From the NCBI RefSeq assembly GCF_018860345.1, contig NZ_JAHKPJ010000025.1:248001-312000 (forward strand): a stretch of DNA of 64,000 nt. Direction: 5' to 3'. Shown here piece after piece: positions 56,273-63,292 of this stretch. The stretch comes from Psychrosphaera sp. F3M07. GTDB lineage: Bacteria; Pseudomonadota; Gammaproteobacteria; Enterobacterales; Alteromonadaceae. The position numbers and the translations under genes are program-made. The notes under the pieces were generated by a model. It ran no database searches. It saw only the letters and a list, made by a program, of their open reading frames with translations, and was not told where the DNA came from. Each line of letters starts with the position of its first letter. The stretch's first letter is position 1.

Positions 56273-57244
56273 TTAATTATTGGATTGTATCTGCTGGGGA
56301 AGTAATTGCTCTAGCTGCTGTAAACTCACTAAAATAGCGTTAACCCCTTGTAGGTAAAAACTTATATTGGCGTTTTCAAAAGTATCATTCACGGTATGAT
56401 AATCTTTATGAGTATCTACACCAAAATACAAATACGCTATGTTCTTTTTCCTAAACTCAGAGTGATCACTGGCTTTTTTCCAATCAATTGGTTTGAGTTT
56501 GTTTGATAGTCGACCGCCGCCAACTCGGTCATGCCCACGCTTAAGTTTAAAACTATTGGTTTGTAACAGCTCGTTGGTGTGACTGATCACCGTCTTCAAG
56601 TTTTTATTTCCTCGAGTGCCAGCTACATACAAGGTTTTCCACTTCGCATCTTGCGATAACATGTCTAAGTTAATATTTAGCACGATTGCATCGAGTGGAA
56701 CCGGAGGGTTTGATATAAACTCTTTTGCGCCTTTGAGCCCATCTTCCTCAGCATCTGTCGCTAGAAAGATAATAGAATATTGTGGTGGGTGCTCAGAAAA
56801 ATAACGGGATAACGCCAACATAGCGGCCACACCAGATGCATTGTCGTCTGCCCCATTAAATACACTTCGGCCATTATCACCTAAGTGATCATAATGTGCT
56901 GTCACTAGCCAGTACAAATTAGGATATTTTATACCCGTCACGTACCCTAACAAATTGACACCGCTCTTATTCTGGCGTGAAGACTCATAATTAAACTTGT
57001 GCTGATAATTAACATTGAAACTTAATAATTTATTCGTTTTGAATTCTTGCGTTATGTACTTTTGCGCTAATAAATGACCTGAAGTCTGTGGCTTTCGTCC
57101 AGCGAGTTCATCACTCGATAAATATTTAAAATTGGTTAGAAGACGATCGGTATTAATATTATTAGATGATAATTGTGGAAATGCCGCATTAGCATAAAAC
57201 GCCAAACAGCTAAGAAATGTTAGTAGTAGTTTTATATTTTTCAT
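56273..57244 (-). CDS. Exported M28 family metallo-aminopeptidase
   Basis: The 323-residue protein has a signal peptide (KLLLTFLSCLAFYANA). The catalytic domain binds two zincs: HYDHLG, NGADDNASGVAAMLAL, TDAEEDGLKGAK and SDHSEFRKKNI carry the ligands and the catalytic Glu. M28 peptidases cut N-terminal residues from peptides in the periplasm or outside the cell. GTG starts at 57250 and 57247 are in frame, but ATG 57244 is preferred. It lies about 67 bp after pip in opposite sense to nothing else; a terminator separates it from pyrE. Confidence 0.9.
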   Translation of the reverse strand: MKNIKLLLTFLSCLAFYANAAFPQLSSNNINTDRLLTNFKYLSSDELAGRKPQTSGHLLAQKYITQEFKTNKLLSFNVNYQHKFNYESSRQNKSGVNLLGYVTGIKYPNLYWLVTAHYDHLGDNGRSVFNGADDNASGVAAMLALSRYFSEHPPQYSIIFLATDAEEDGLKGAKEFISNPPVPLDAIVLNINLDMLSQDAKWKTLYVAGTRGNKNLKTVISHTNELLQTNSFKLKRGHDRVGGGRLSNKLKPIDWKKASDHSEFRKKNIAYLYFGVDTHKDYHTVNDTFENANISFYLQGVNAILVSLQQLEQLLPQQIQSNN

Positions 57245-57281
57245 CACCACAGTTTAGATTATAAACACTTAATTTAGCTAT

Positions 57282-57312
57282 AAAAAAACCGCTTAAATTA
57301 AGCGGTTTTTAA
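57282..57312 (-). terminator. Intrinsic terminator downstream of pyrE
   Basis: AAAACCGCTTAA pairs with TTAAGCGGTTTT with almost no loop, flanked by A/T runs, lying between pyrE and the M28 peptidase gene. Confidence 0.85.
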
Positions 57313-57355
57313 CTAACATTATATATTACTCACTAAACAAATAAGTTAGCTTTCT

Positions 57356-57997
57356 TTAAACACCATAACTGGCACGGTACGCTTCTACTTTAGGTAAAAA
57401 CTCAGCGTAATCTGGATTTTGTTTTAAATAAGAAACCAAATCTGCCAAGGTCACAATTGAAATAACTTTAGTATTAAAGTCGCGCTCAACTTCTTGAATA
57501 GCAGACAATTCAGCTTTGCCTTTTTCTTGGCGATCCAGCGCAATTAATACACCTGATAAATCAGCACCTTGCTGGGCAATGATCTCCATGGATTCACGTA
57601 TTGCAGTACCTGCAGTGATCACGTCATCCACTAACATGATCTTGCCATTAAGTTCTGCGCCAACCAAGCTACCACCTTCACCGTGTGTTTTTTTCTCTTT
57701 ACGATTAAAACAGTAAGGCGTATCCACATCATGATGATCCGCAAGAGCAACCGCCGTGGTAGTGGCAATTGGAATGCCTTTATATGCAGGGCCAAACAAC
57801 ACATCAAACTCAATATTAGAGTCAACCAAAGCTGCCGCATAAAAACGACCTAACCGAGCTAAATCACGACCCGTATTAAACAAACCCGCATTAAAAAAAT
57901 AAGGACTAGTACGCCCAGATTTTAAGGTGAATTCACCAAACTTTAACACCTGCTTTTCTAACGCGAATTCAATAAATTCTTTTTGATAATCTTTCAT
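57356..57997 (-). CDS. pyrE: Orotate phosphoribosyltransferase
   Basis: This enzyme makes orotidylate from orotate and PRPP in pyrimidine synthesis. The 213 residues have the PRPP motif [16 protein letters not shown] and an E. coli-like N-terminus ([38 protein letters not shown]). The frame is open to 58027, but ATG 57997 matches family starts and has GAGGA before it. It follows rph on the same strand with a repeat-containing gap; in E. coli this gap carries the pyrE attenuator. Confidence 0.96.
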   Translation of the reverse strand: MKDYQKEFIEFALEKQVLKFGEFTLKSGRTSPYFFNAGLFNTGRDLARLGRFYAAALVDSNIEFDVLFGPAYKGIPIATTTAVALADHHDVDTPYCFNRKEKKTHGEGGSLVGAELNGKIMLVDDVITAGTAIRESMEIIAQQGADLSGVLIALDRQEKGKAELSAIQEVERDFNTKVISIVTLADLVSYLKQNPDYAEFLPKVEAYRASYGV

Positions 57998-58013
57998 AAG
58001 TTCCTCAAGTTCC

Positions 58014-58080
58014 GAGTTACGAGGCACGAGTTGCGAGTGTTAGCTTTTGCTCGATACTCGCAGCTCGGCTCTCGTTACTC
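58014..58080. repeat. Imperfect 28-bp inverted repeat between rph and pyrE
   Basis: The arms 58014-58041 and 58053-58080 are CGAG-rich (GAGTTACGAG, TTGCGAGTGT) and pair with about seven mismatches around an 11-base spacer. Repeated CGAGT/ACTCG words give it a different composition from its neighbours. It lies in the pyrE leader and resembles dispersed intergenic repeats of Alteromonadales; no T tract follows, so it is not a standard attenuator. Confidence 0.7.
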
Positions 58081-58090
58081 ATGGCTGCTC

Positions 58091-58804
58091 TTAAGCTAAC
58101 GCTTTTTTCTGTTCATCTATTAATTCTTTGATGGCATGTTTAGCTAATCCCATCATTTCTTGCATTTCGTCAAAGCTAAATGGTTCTTCTTCTGCTGTGC
58201 CTTGTACTTCGATTAAACGGCCATCTTCGGTCATCACAACATTCATGTCGGTTTCAGCTTCTGAGTCTTCAACATACTCAAGGTCCGCAATTGGTGTCCC
58301 TTTGTAAACACCAACAGAAATAGCAGCAATAAGATGTTTAAGTGGGTTAGCTTTAACCATGTTCTTTTTCAACATGTAATTAATGGCATCAACCAAAGCA
58401 ACACAAGCGCCGGTAATTGACGCAGTACGAGTACCACCGTCAGCTTGAATCACATCACAGTCAATTGTGATTGTATTTTCGCCTAATACTTTTAAGTCTA
58501 CCGCAGCACGTAAAGAACGAGCGATTAAACGTTGTATTTCCATCGTACGGCCAGTTTGTTTGCCACGAGCGGCTTCACGTTGGTTACGAGTGTGAGTAGA
58601 GCGCGGTAACATGCCATATTCAGCATTGATCCAACCTTTGCCTTGCCCTTTCATAAAACGTGGTACACCACTTTCTACGGTAGCAGTACAAAGAACTTTG
58701 GTATCGCCTATTTCAATTAATACCGAACCTTCAGCATGTGCTGTGAAGTTACGTGTAATGGTAACTGGACGAATTTGAGATGTGGTTCTGCCACTTGGAC
58801 GCAT
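58091..58804 (-). CDS. rph: Ribonuclease PH
   Basis: This phosphorolytic 3'-5' exoribonuclease trims tRNA 3' ends. The 237-residue protein begins [20 protein letters not shown] and has [20 protein letters not shown] and [20 protein letters not shown], the conserved RNase PH segments. It is intact at the C-terminus (no frameshift like E. coli K-12 rph). AGAGGT precedes the ATG. It precedes pyrE in the conserved rph-pyrE order. Confidence 0.97.
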   Translation of the reverse strand: MRPSGRTTSQIRPVTITRNFTAHAEGSVLIEIGDTKVLCTATVESGVPRFMKGQGKGWINAEYGMLPRSTHTRNQREAARGKQTGRTMEIQRLIARSLRAAVDLKVLGENTITIDCDVIQADGGTRTASITGACVALVDAINYMLKKNMVKANPLKHLIAAISVGVYKGTPIADLEYVEDSEAETDMNVVMTEDGRLIEVQGTAEEEPFSFDEMQEMMGLAKHAIKELIDEQKKALA

Positions 58805-59002
58805 ATAGACCTCTATCTAATAAACGACTAAGTCTGTTACTTAAGACTCAGCCTAACAATAACTCTTAAAATTTAATGCATTATAGAAAATTCAATCCCT
58901 TGCTGCATGGATAATTTTCATTTGAATTTAATAAACCTGATCACCACGTTAAGTTAAGCCGTGAGTATTAAAACCAATAAACATTTTGCTGCATTACAAA
59001 TT

Positions 59003-59036
59003 AAAAAAAAGGTGCAAATAAATGCACCTTTTTTTG
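59003..59036 (-). terminator. Intrinsic terminator after the DEAD-box helicase
   Basis: AAAAAAGGTGCA pairs with TGCACCTTTTTT across a 6-base loop. It lies about 20 bases past the helicase stop on the minus strand. Confidence 0.9.
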
Positions 59037-59055
59037 TTTAGAACGTATAGCTCTA

Positions 59056-60981
59056 TTAATCACGACTTCCGCGATTTGATGGACGAGAACGACCACCATC
59101 ACGTTGTCCACGATGACCTTCGCCACCACGACCACGTCCGCCGTCACGACGAGGGCGAGCTGGACGATCATCACGACCAACACCTTCGCCACCACGTGGG
59201 TCTACTTTAAGATCCAGTTGTTGGTTACGAATACGCGTCTGTTTTAACTGTTGCTGTACTTCTGTAGGCATATCAGCCGGTAATTCAACCACTGAGAAGT
59301 TAGGCATAAGTTTAATGTTACCAATGAACTTAGAGCTTAAGTTTGCTTCGTTTGCGATAGCGCCAACGATATCTCTTGGAGTTGCACCATGTTCACGGCC
59401 AACTTCAATACGGTATGCTTGCATTTTAACGCCAGGATCACGGTCTGTACGAGGACCACGTTCGCTGCGATCTCTGTCACGTCCGCCACGCTCACCGCGG
59501 TCTCTGTCGCGTCCGTTTCTTTCACGGCCACCACGATCACCACTTCTGTCATCGGCGTTGTTATGCCCAGGCATACTGCGACCTTTAACTTGTAATGGCG
59601 CTTCTTGTTGAGCTAAGAATGCTAATGCACCCGCAACTTCAGCAATTTCCATGTTATGTTCTGCAGCAAATTCAGCCGCTAACTTGTTAAAGAACTCTAA
59701 TTCTTGAGAACCCAACGCATCGGCAACTTTCTCTTTGAAAGAAGACACACGTAATTGTGTAACTTCTTCATTTGAAGGTGCTTCATAAGGCAAGATAGTT
59801 TGCTTAGTTTCACGTTCAATCGTTTTTAATAAACGACGCTCACGTGGCGCAGCAAACAAGATTGCATTACCTTTACGTCCAGCACGACCAGTACGGCCAA
59901 CACGGTGAACATAAGACTCAACATCATATGGTAAATCGTAGTTAATAACGTGAGTTACACGTTCAACGTCGATACCACGGGCTGCAACGTCTGTTGCAAT
60001 GATAATGTCTAAACGACCAGATTTTAAAGACTCAATACACTGTTCACGGTGTGATTGGTTCATGTCACCGTTAAGTGCTGCAGCGGCGTAACCTCTTGCA
60101 GATAACTTATCAGCTAATTCACCCGTACTTTGACGAGTTTTAACAAAGATAATCATGCCTTCAAATTGGATTAATTCCAAAATGCGCGTTAATACATCTA
60201 ATTTTTGGTTGTTATTAACAATCCAATATTGTTGCGTAATATTTGAGTGGCTCGCCGTTTTAGGCTTAATGCGCACTTCTTTAGGATTTTTTAAGTAGTT
60301 TTTAGTTACTTTTAATATTTGTGCTGGCATGGTTGCAGAGAACAAAGCAATCTGTGTATTTTTAGCAACACTTTCCATGATCCATTCAACATCGTCGATG
60401 AAACCCATACGTAACATTTCATCAGCTTCGTCCAAAATAACCATTTTCAGGTTAGACAAATCCAATGTTTCACGACGCATGTGATCCATAACACGACCAG
60501 GCGTACCAACAACAACATGTACACCACGTTTTAAAGAACGTAATTGTGTACGGAAGTCTTGGCCACCATAAATTGGTAATACGTGGAAACCTTTAAGTTT
60601 CTCAGCATAAGTCGTGAACGCTTCAGCTACCTGAATAGCTAATTCACGAGTTGGAGTTAAAACCAACACTTGTGGAGAGTTAATTTTTGCATCTAATTTA
60701 CATAAAGCAGGTAATGCAAACGCAGCTGTTTTACCTGTACCCGTTTGTGCAATACCTAAAACGTCATCGCCGTTTAAAATATGAGGAATACATTCTGCTT
60801 GGATTGGTGAAGGTGTTTCATAACCTACGCTTGTTACTGCATCTAATACTGCAGGGCTTAAGCCTAAGTCTGCAAATTTTAGTTCGGCAACCGCGGCTGC
60901 TTCTAGTTGGGGTGTTACTTTTTCTGTCATTGTTTTACTCACATCTACCCCAACTTCACGCGTCAATCCATTATCACTCAC
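59056..60981 (-). CDS. deaD: DEAD-box RNA helicase, DeaD/CsdA type
   Basis: This ATP-dependent RNA unwinding enzyme acts in ribosome assembly and cold adaptation. The 641 residues contain the Q motif and Walker A AQTGTGKTAAF, DEAD box VILDEADEML, SAT motif ALFSATMP and HRVGRTGRAGRKG. A DbpA-type RNA-binding domain (YRIEVGREHGATPRDIVGAI) follows. An Arg/Gly/Asp-rich stretch (about 480-530) precedes it, and an RGG tail ends PSNRGSRD. A start at ATG 60933 (MTEKVTPQ) is an alternative to 60981. The cold-linked role would fit a psychrophile. Confidence 0.95.
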   Translation of the reverse strand: MSDNGLTREVGVDVSKTMTEKVTPQLEAAAVAELKFADLGLSPAVLDAVTSVGYETPSPIQAECIPHILNGDDVLGIAQTGTGKTAAFALPALCKLDAKINSPQVLVLTPTRELAIQVAEAFTTYAEKLKGFHVLPIYGGQDFRTQLRSLKRGVHVVVGTPGRVMDHMRRETLDLSNLKMVILDEADEMLRMGFIDDVEWIMESVAKNTQIALFSATMPAQILKVTKNYLKNPKEVRIKPKTASHSNITQQYWIVNNNQKLDVLTRILELIQFEGMIIFVKTRQSTGELADKLSARGYAAAALNGDMNQSHREQCIESLKSGRLDIIIATDVAARGIDVERVTHVINYDLPYDVESYVHRVGRTGRAGRKGNAILFAAPRERRLLKTIERETKQTILPYEAPSNEEVTQLRVSSFKEKVADALGSQELEFFNKLAAEFAAEHNMEIAEVAGALAFLAQQEAPLQVKGRSMPGHNNADDRSGDRGGRERNGRDRDRGERGGRDRDRSERGPRTDRDPGVKMQAYRIEVGREHGATPRDIVGAIANEANLSSKFIGNIKLMPNFSVVELPADMPTEVQQQLKQTRIRNQQLDLKVDPRGGEGVGRDDRPARPRRDGGRGRGGEGHRGQRDGGRSRPSNRGSRD

Positions 60982-61246
60982 ATGCGCGTTACCTTACGTA
61001 ACTATCCGAGCTTAGCCTGTCTATGGGGGAATCAAAAGGGCGCGCATTCTACGCTTTTTAAATAAAAATAGCGAGTACTTTTGACTAATAAATCATCATT
61101 TTAAAGTATTTACTTAAATCTTTAGGATAATAACGACCTAATACCCTATAAATTAGCCAGCTAGCTGCGTCGCGGTTATACTTGCAAAAATATTATAGTT
61201 TCATTTTCTAATTAAACACTTTCTTATTAAAACAAAGGACTCGCTT

Positions 61247-62110
61247 GTGATCCAAAGTATGACTGCCTACGCCCGTACCGAAACCAAAGGTGATTGGGGC
61301 ACCGCTGTGTGGGAAATCCGTTCTGTTAACCAACGTTATTTAGAAACCTACATTCGACTACCAGAACAGTTCCGTTCATTAGAAGCCATATTACGCGAGC
61401 GTTTACGTAAACAACTGCAACGTGGCAAAGTAGAAGTCTTTTTAAAATACACACCCAATCCGTCAGCAGTCACCCAGTTAACGATTAATAAAACCTTAGC
61501 AAAACAGTTAATCGACAGCGCATCTTGGATCACCAACGAAGCAGCCTCAGGGGAAATCAACCCAGTCGACATTCTAAAATGGCCTGGTGTAATGCAAGCC
61601 GAAGAAACCGACATGAATGCCGTACAACAAGAAATATTGGCCGCGTTCACACCACTGATTAAAGACTTCATCGACGCCAGAGCCAGCGAAGGTGCAAACC
61701 TAAAAGACATGATAGACACAAGATTGGAAGGCGTATTAGAACAATCAAAAATTGTTTCTGCTCACCTACCTGAAATCATGAAATGGCAAAAAGAACGCAT
61801 CACATCCCGCTTAGAAGAAGCTGGCGTAGAGATTGACGAACAACGCCTAGAACAAGAACTGATTTACATGGCACAAAAAACCGACGTAGCCGAAGAACTA
61901 GACCGCCTACAAAGCCACGTAACAGAAACTCAAAAAATAATGAAAAAAGGCGGCGCATGCGGCCGCAGACTAGACTTCATGATGCAAGAGTTCAACCGCG
62001 AATCAAACACCCTAGCCTCAAAATCAATCAATTCAGAAGTAACCAACGCAGCCGTTGAATTAAAAGTACTTATTGAGCAAATGCGGGAACAAATTCAGAA
62101 TATAGAGTAG
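61247..62110 (+). CDS. yicC: YicC family endoribonuclease
   Basis: The 287-residue protein starts at GTG with AAAGGA before it. The N-terminus IQSMTAYARTETKGDWGTAVWEIRSVNQRYLETYIRLPEQFRSLEA is close to E. coli YicC. The C-terminal domain has CGRRLDFMMQEFNRESNTLASKS. YicC-family proteins are RNases that act on RNA in stress and sRNA turnover. The 3' half shifts to CTA leucine codons compared with TTA in the 5' half. In Vibrio, the 3' end of yicC is a known integration site for mobilizable islands. Confidence 0.95.
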   Translation: MIQSMTAYARTETKGDWGTAVWEIRSVNQRYLETYIRLPEQFRSLEAILRERLRKQLQRGKVEVFLKYTPNPSAVTQLTINKTLAKQLIDSASWITNEAASGEINPVDILKWPGVMQAEETDMNAVQQEILAAFTPLIKDFIDARASEGANLKDMIDTRLEGVLEQSKIVSAHLPEIMKWQKERITSRLEEAGVEIDEQRLEQELIYMAQKTDVAEELDRLQSHVTETQKIMKKGGACGRRLDFMMQEFNRESNTLASKSINSEVTNAAVELKVLIEQMREQIQNIE

Positions 62111-62134
62111 TGTTTATTCAGTAAGATTCACAAC

Positions 62135-62169
62135 ATTCCAACTATTAGGTTTTTCCTAATAGTTGGAAT
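62135..62169. repeat. Perfect 15-bp inverted repeat after yicC
   Basis: ATTCCAACTATTAGG and CCTAATAGTTGGAAT are separated by TTTTT. It starts 25 bases past the yicC stop but has no T tract afterwards. It may be a terminator of reduced strength or part of an island junction. Confidence 0.75.
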
Positions 62170-62515
62170 AAACAGTTAAATTTTCCAGCATAAAATCACA
62201 CCTTATAAAACTGGTTACTAATTGGGTTACTAACTCATAAATCAGAGCCACTTTTATCGCTTAACTTACTGGTCTAATAAAGTATGTTTATAGTACTCTA
62301 TGAGCTTATATAAACTATTAGTAATTAGTTTTTACATTACATTCACAAAATCAGTCAAGTTTAGTGCACCATTCAAGTTTTATTCACGAAATACTCACTG
62401 GAATTAATAAAAACCTGCTTTGAGGTGGTGATGACGGTGTCAATTCACTACTTGAAGCAACTTGTCTCCTCATTTTGCTCACCACATTTGGGTTGGGAAT
62501 TTGAGGAGAAAACTT

Positions 62516-62765
62516 GTGAGTAAAACCGATTAATCTAAACAGATTAAAGCCCTAGTTTATTTAGGCAACCATGCCTTTCAGAATGTCTATCCAAGTTTAT
62601 ATATTGATATAAAATCCGCAGGTATTGCTAATACAGCTATTACTACTTCTCAAGTTCTAAATTTACTGCGTAGTAACTAACTAGATCACCCGCCAAAGTG
62701 CGCTTTAATGAAATAAATTAATCGCTGGTGAACTAACAGAACCGAAAAGGCCTACTATTAAATAA
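62516..62765 (+). pseudogene. Degenerate small gene (interrupted by stop and frameshift)
   Basis: A strong ribosome site GAGGAG (62503-62508) precedes GTG 62516, but codon 6 is TAA. In the same frame the protein resumes as SKQIKALVYLGNHAFQNVYP and ends QVLNLLRSN at the stop 62678-62680. A later frame reads LIAGELTEPKRPTIK to TAA 62763-62765. The order suggests one small protein of roughly 80 residues decayed by a nonsense codon and frame change. Family not recognised. The assignment is inference from ribosome-site quality and protein-like residue content. Confidence 0.4.
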
Positions 62766-62812
62766 GAAAGCCACGATTTCTTAAGTGATTTCCCTGTTAT
62801 TACGAACAATAG

Positions 62813-62830
62813 TTCACCACTTCTAGTGAA
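62813..62830. promoter_or_regulatory. HipB-type operator O1
   Basis: TTCAC-CACTTCTA-GTGAA has perfect 5-bp half-sites with 8 bp between them. First of four such sites with start-to-start spacing of exactly 50 bp. Confidence 0.75.
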
Positions 62831-62862
62831 CAATTATTAAGTTACTACTGCGATAGCTTATA

Positions 62863-62880
62863 TTCACCAATTATAGTGAA
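62863..62880. promoter_or_regulatory. HipB-type operator O2 within a 14-bp-arm palindrome
   Basis: TTCAC-CAATTATA-GTGAA has perfect half-sites. The symmetry extends outward to TAGCTTATATTCAC (62854-62867) and GTGAATATAAGCTA (62876-62889). Confidence 0.78.
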
Positions 62881-62912
62881 TATAAGCTAACTTATGCTTA
62901 CCACTTAATTTA

Positions 62913-62930
62913 TTCATCTATAATGGTGAA
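62913..62930. promoter_or_regulatory. HipB-type operator O3
   Basis: TTCAT-CTATAATG-GTGAA has one mismatch in the left half-site, and starts 50 bp after O2. Confidence 0.7.
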
Positions 62931-62962
62931 TATTTATTGCTAATGTTACTATTGACAATATA

Positions 62963-62980
62963 ATCACTATTAGTGGTGAA
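62963..62980. promoter_or_regulatory. HipB-type operator O4, nearest hipB
   Basis: ATCAC-TATTAGTG-GTGAA has one mismatch in the left half, starts 50 bp after O3 and ends 18 bp before the hipB start. A TTGACA hexamer (62952-62957) lies just upstream and overlaps no operator; no clear -10 was found. Confidence 0.72.
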
Positions 62981-62998
62981 TAATTAGGTACTATCAAT

Positions 62999-63289
62999 AT
63001 GGCTAATCGAGTTAAAGTTTCAGACATGCCAAACTCTGCATACATAGAAGATGCAGAAGTACTAGGTAAGCTAGTCAAAGCAAAACGAACAAAGCTGAAT
63101 ATGAAGCTAGCAGACTGCGCAGCGCTATGTGGAGTCGGTATAAATACTCTATCACGTATTGAAAACGGTAATGCAAATTGTACTTTGTCCGCAGTGTTTT
63201 CTGTTTTACAAGGGTTAGGGATAAAGCTAATAACAAAAGAGCTACTAACTCCCAACTCTAATTCTATAGCTGATAACGAGTGGGTCTAA
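62999..63289 (+). CDS. hipB: HipB-type antitoxin, XRE-family repressor
   Basis: This 96-residue Cro/C1-type DNA-binding protein has the helix-turn-helix LADCAALCGVGINTLSRIENG in the middle and a C-terminal tail. It would neutralise HipA and bind the four operators just upstream to repress the pair. The HipA start is 3 bp after its stop. An internal ATG at 63026 is possible; the start used lies 18 bp after O4. Codon use appears less TTA-biased than the core genes. Confidence 0.88.
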   Translation: MANRVKVSDMPNSAYIEDAEVLGKLVKAKRTKLNMKLADCAALCGVGINTLSRIENGNANCTLSAVFSVLQGLGIKLITKELLTPNSNSIADNEWV

Positions 63290-63292
63290 CTG

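Larger units (their letters stand above)
62111..62998 (+). other. Gene-poor accessory tract between yicC and hipB
   Basis: This 888-bp region has no intact long gene. It holds a perfect 15-bp inverted repeat (62135-62169), a degenerate small gene (62516-62765) and four operator-like repeats (62813-62980) before hipB. No integrase gene or second copy of the yicC 3' end is visible. The right boundary of any island lies beyond the window. Confidence 0.7.

Noticed and set aside
59022-59611. Several Arg/His-rich open frames on the plus strand opposite the helicase tail
   Set aside because: They arise from the repetitive RGG/RDR coding region of the DEAD-box helicase read on the other strand.
61348-61719. 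Open frame of 123 codons antisense to yicC
   Set aside because: The sense strand encodes a well-conserved YicC; the antisense frame has no recognisable domain.
62813-62980. CRISPR-like array of four evenly spaced short repeats
   Set aside because: The units are 18-bp palindromes with variable cores, the intervals are not spacer-like in a CRISPR sense and no cas genes are near. They sit directly before an XRE repressor gene, so operators fit better.
62914-63255. Open frame of 113 codons on the minus strand across hipB
   Set aside because: It is antisense to a clear XRE protein and has a Ser/Pro-rich composition typical of a shadow frame with no ribosome site.
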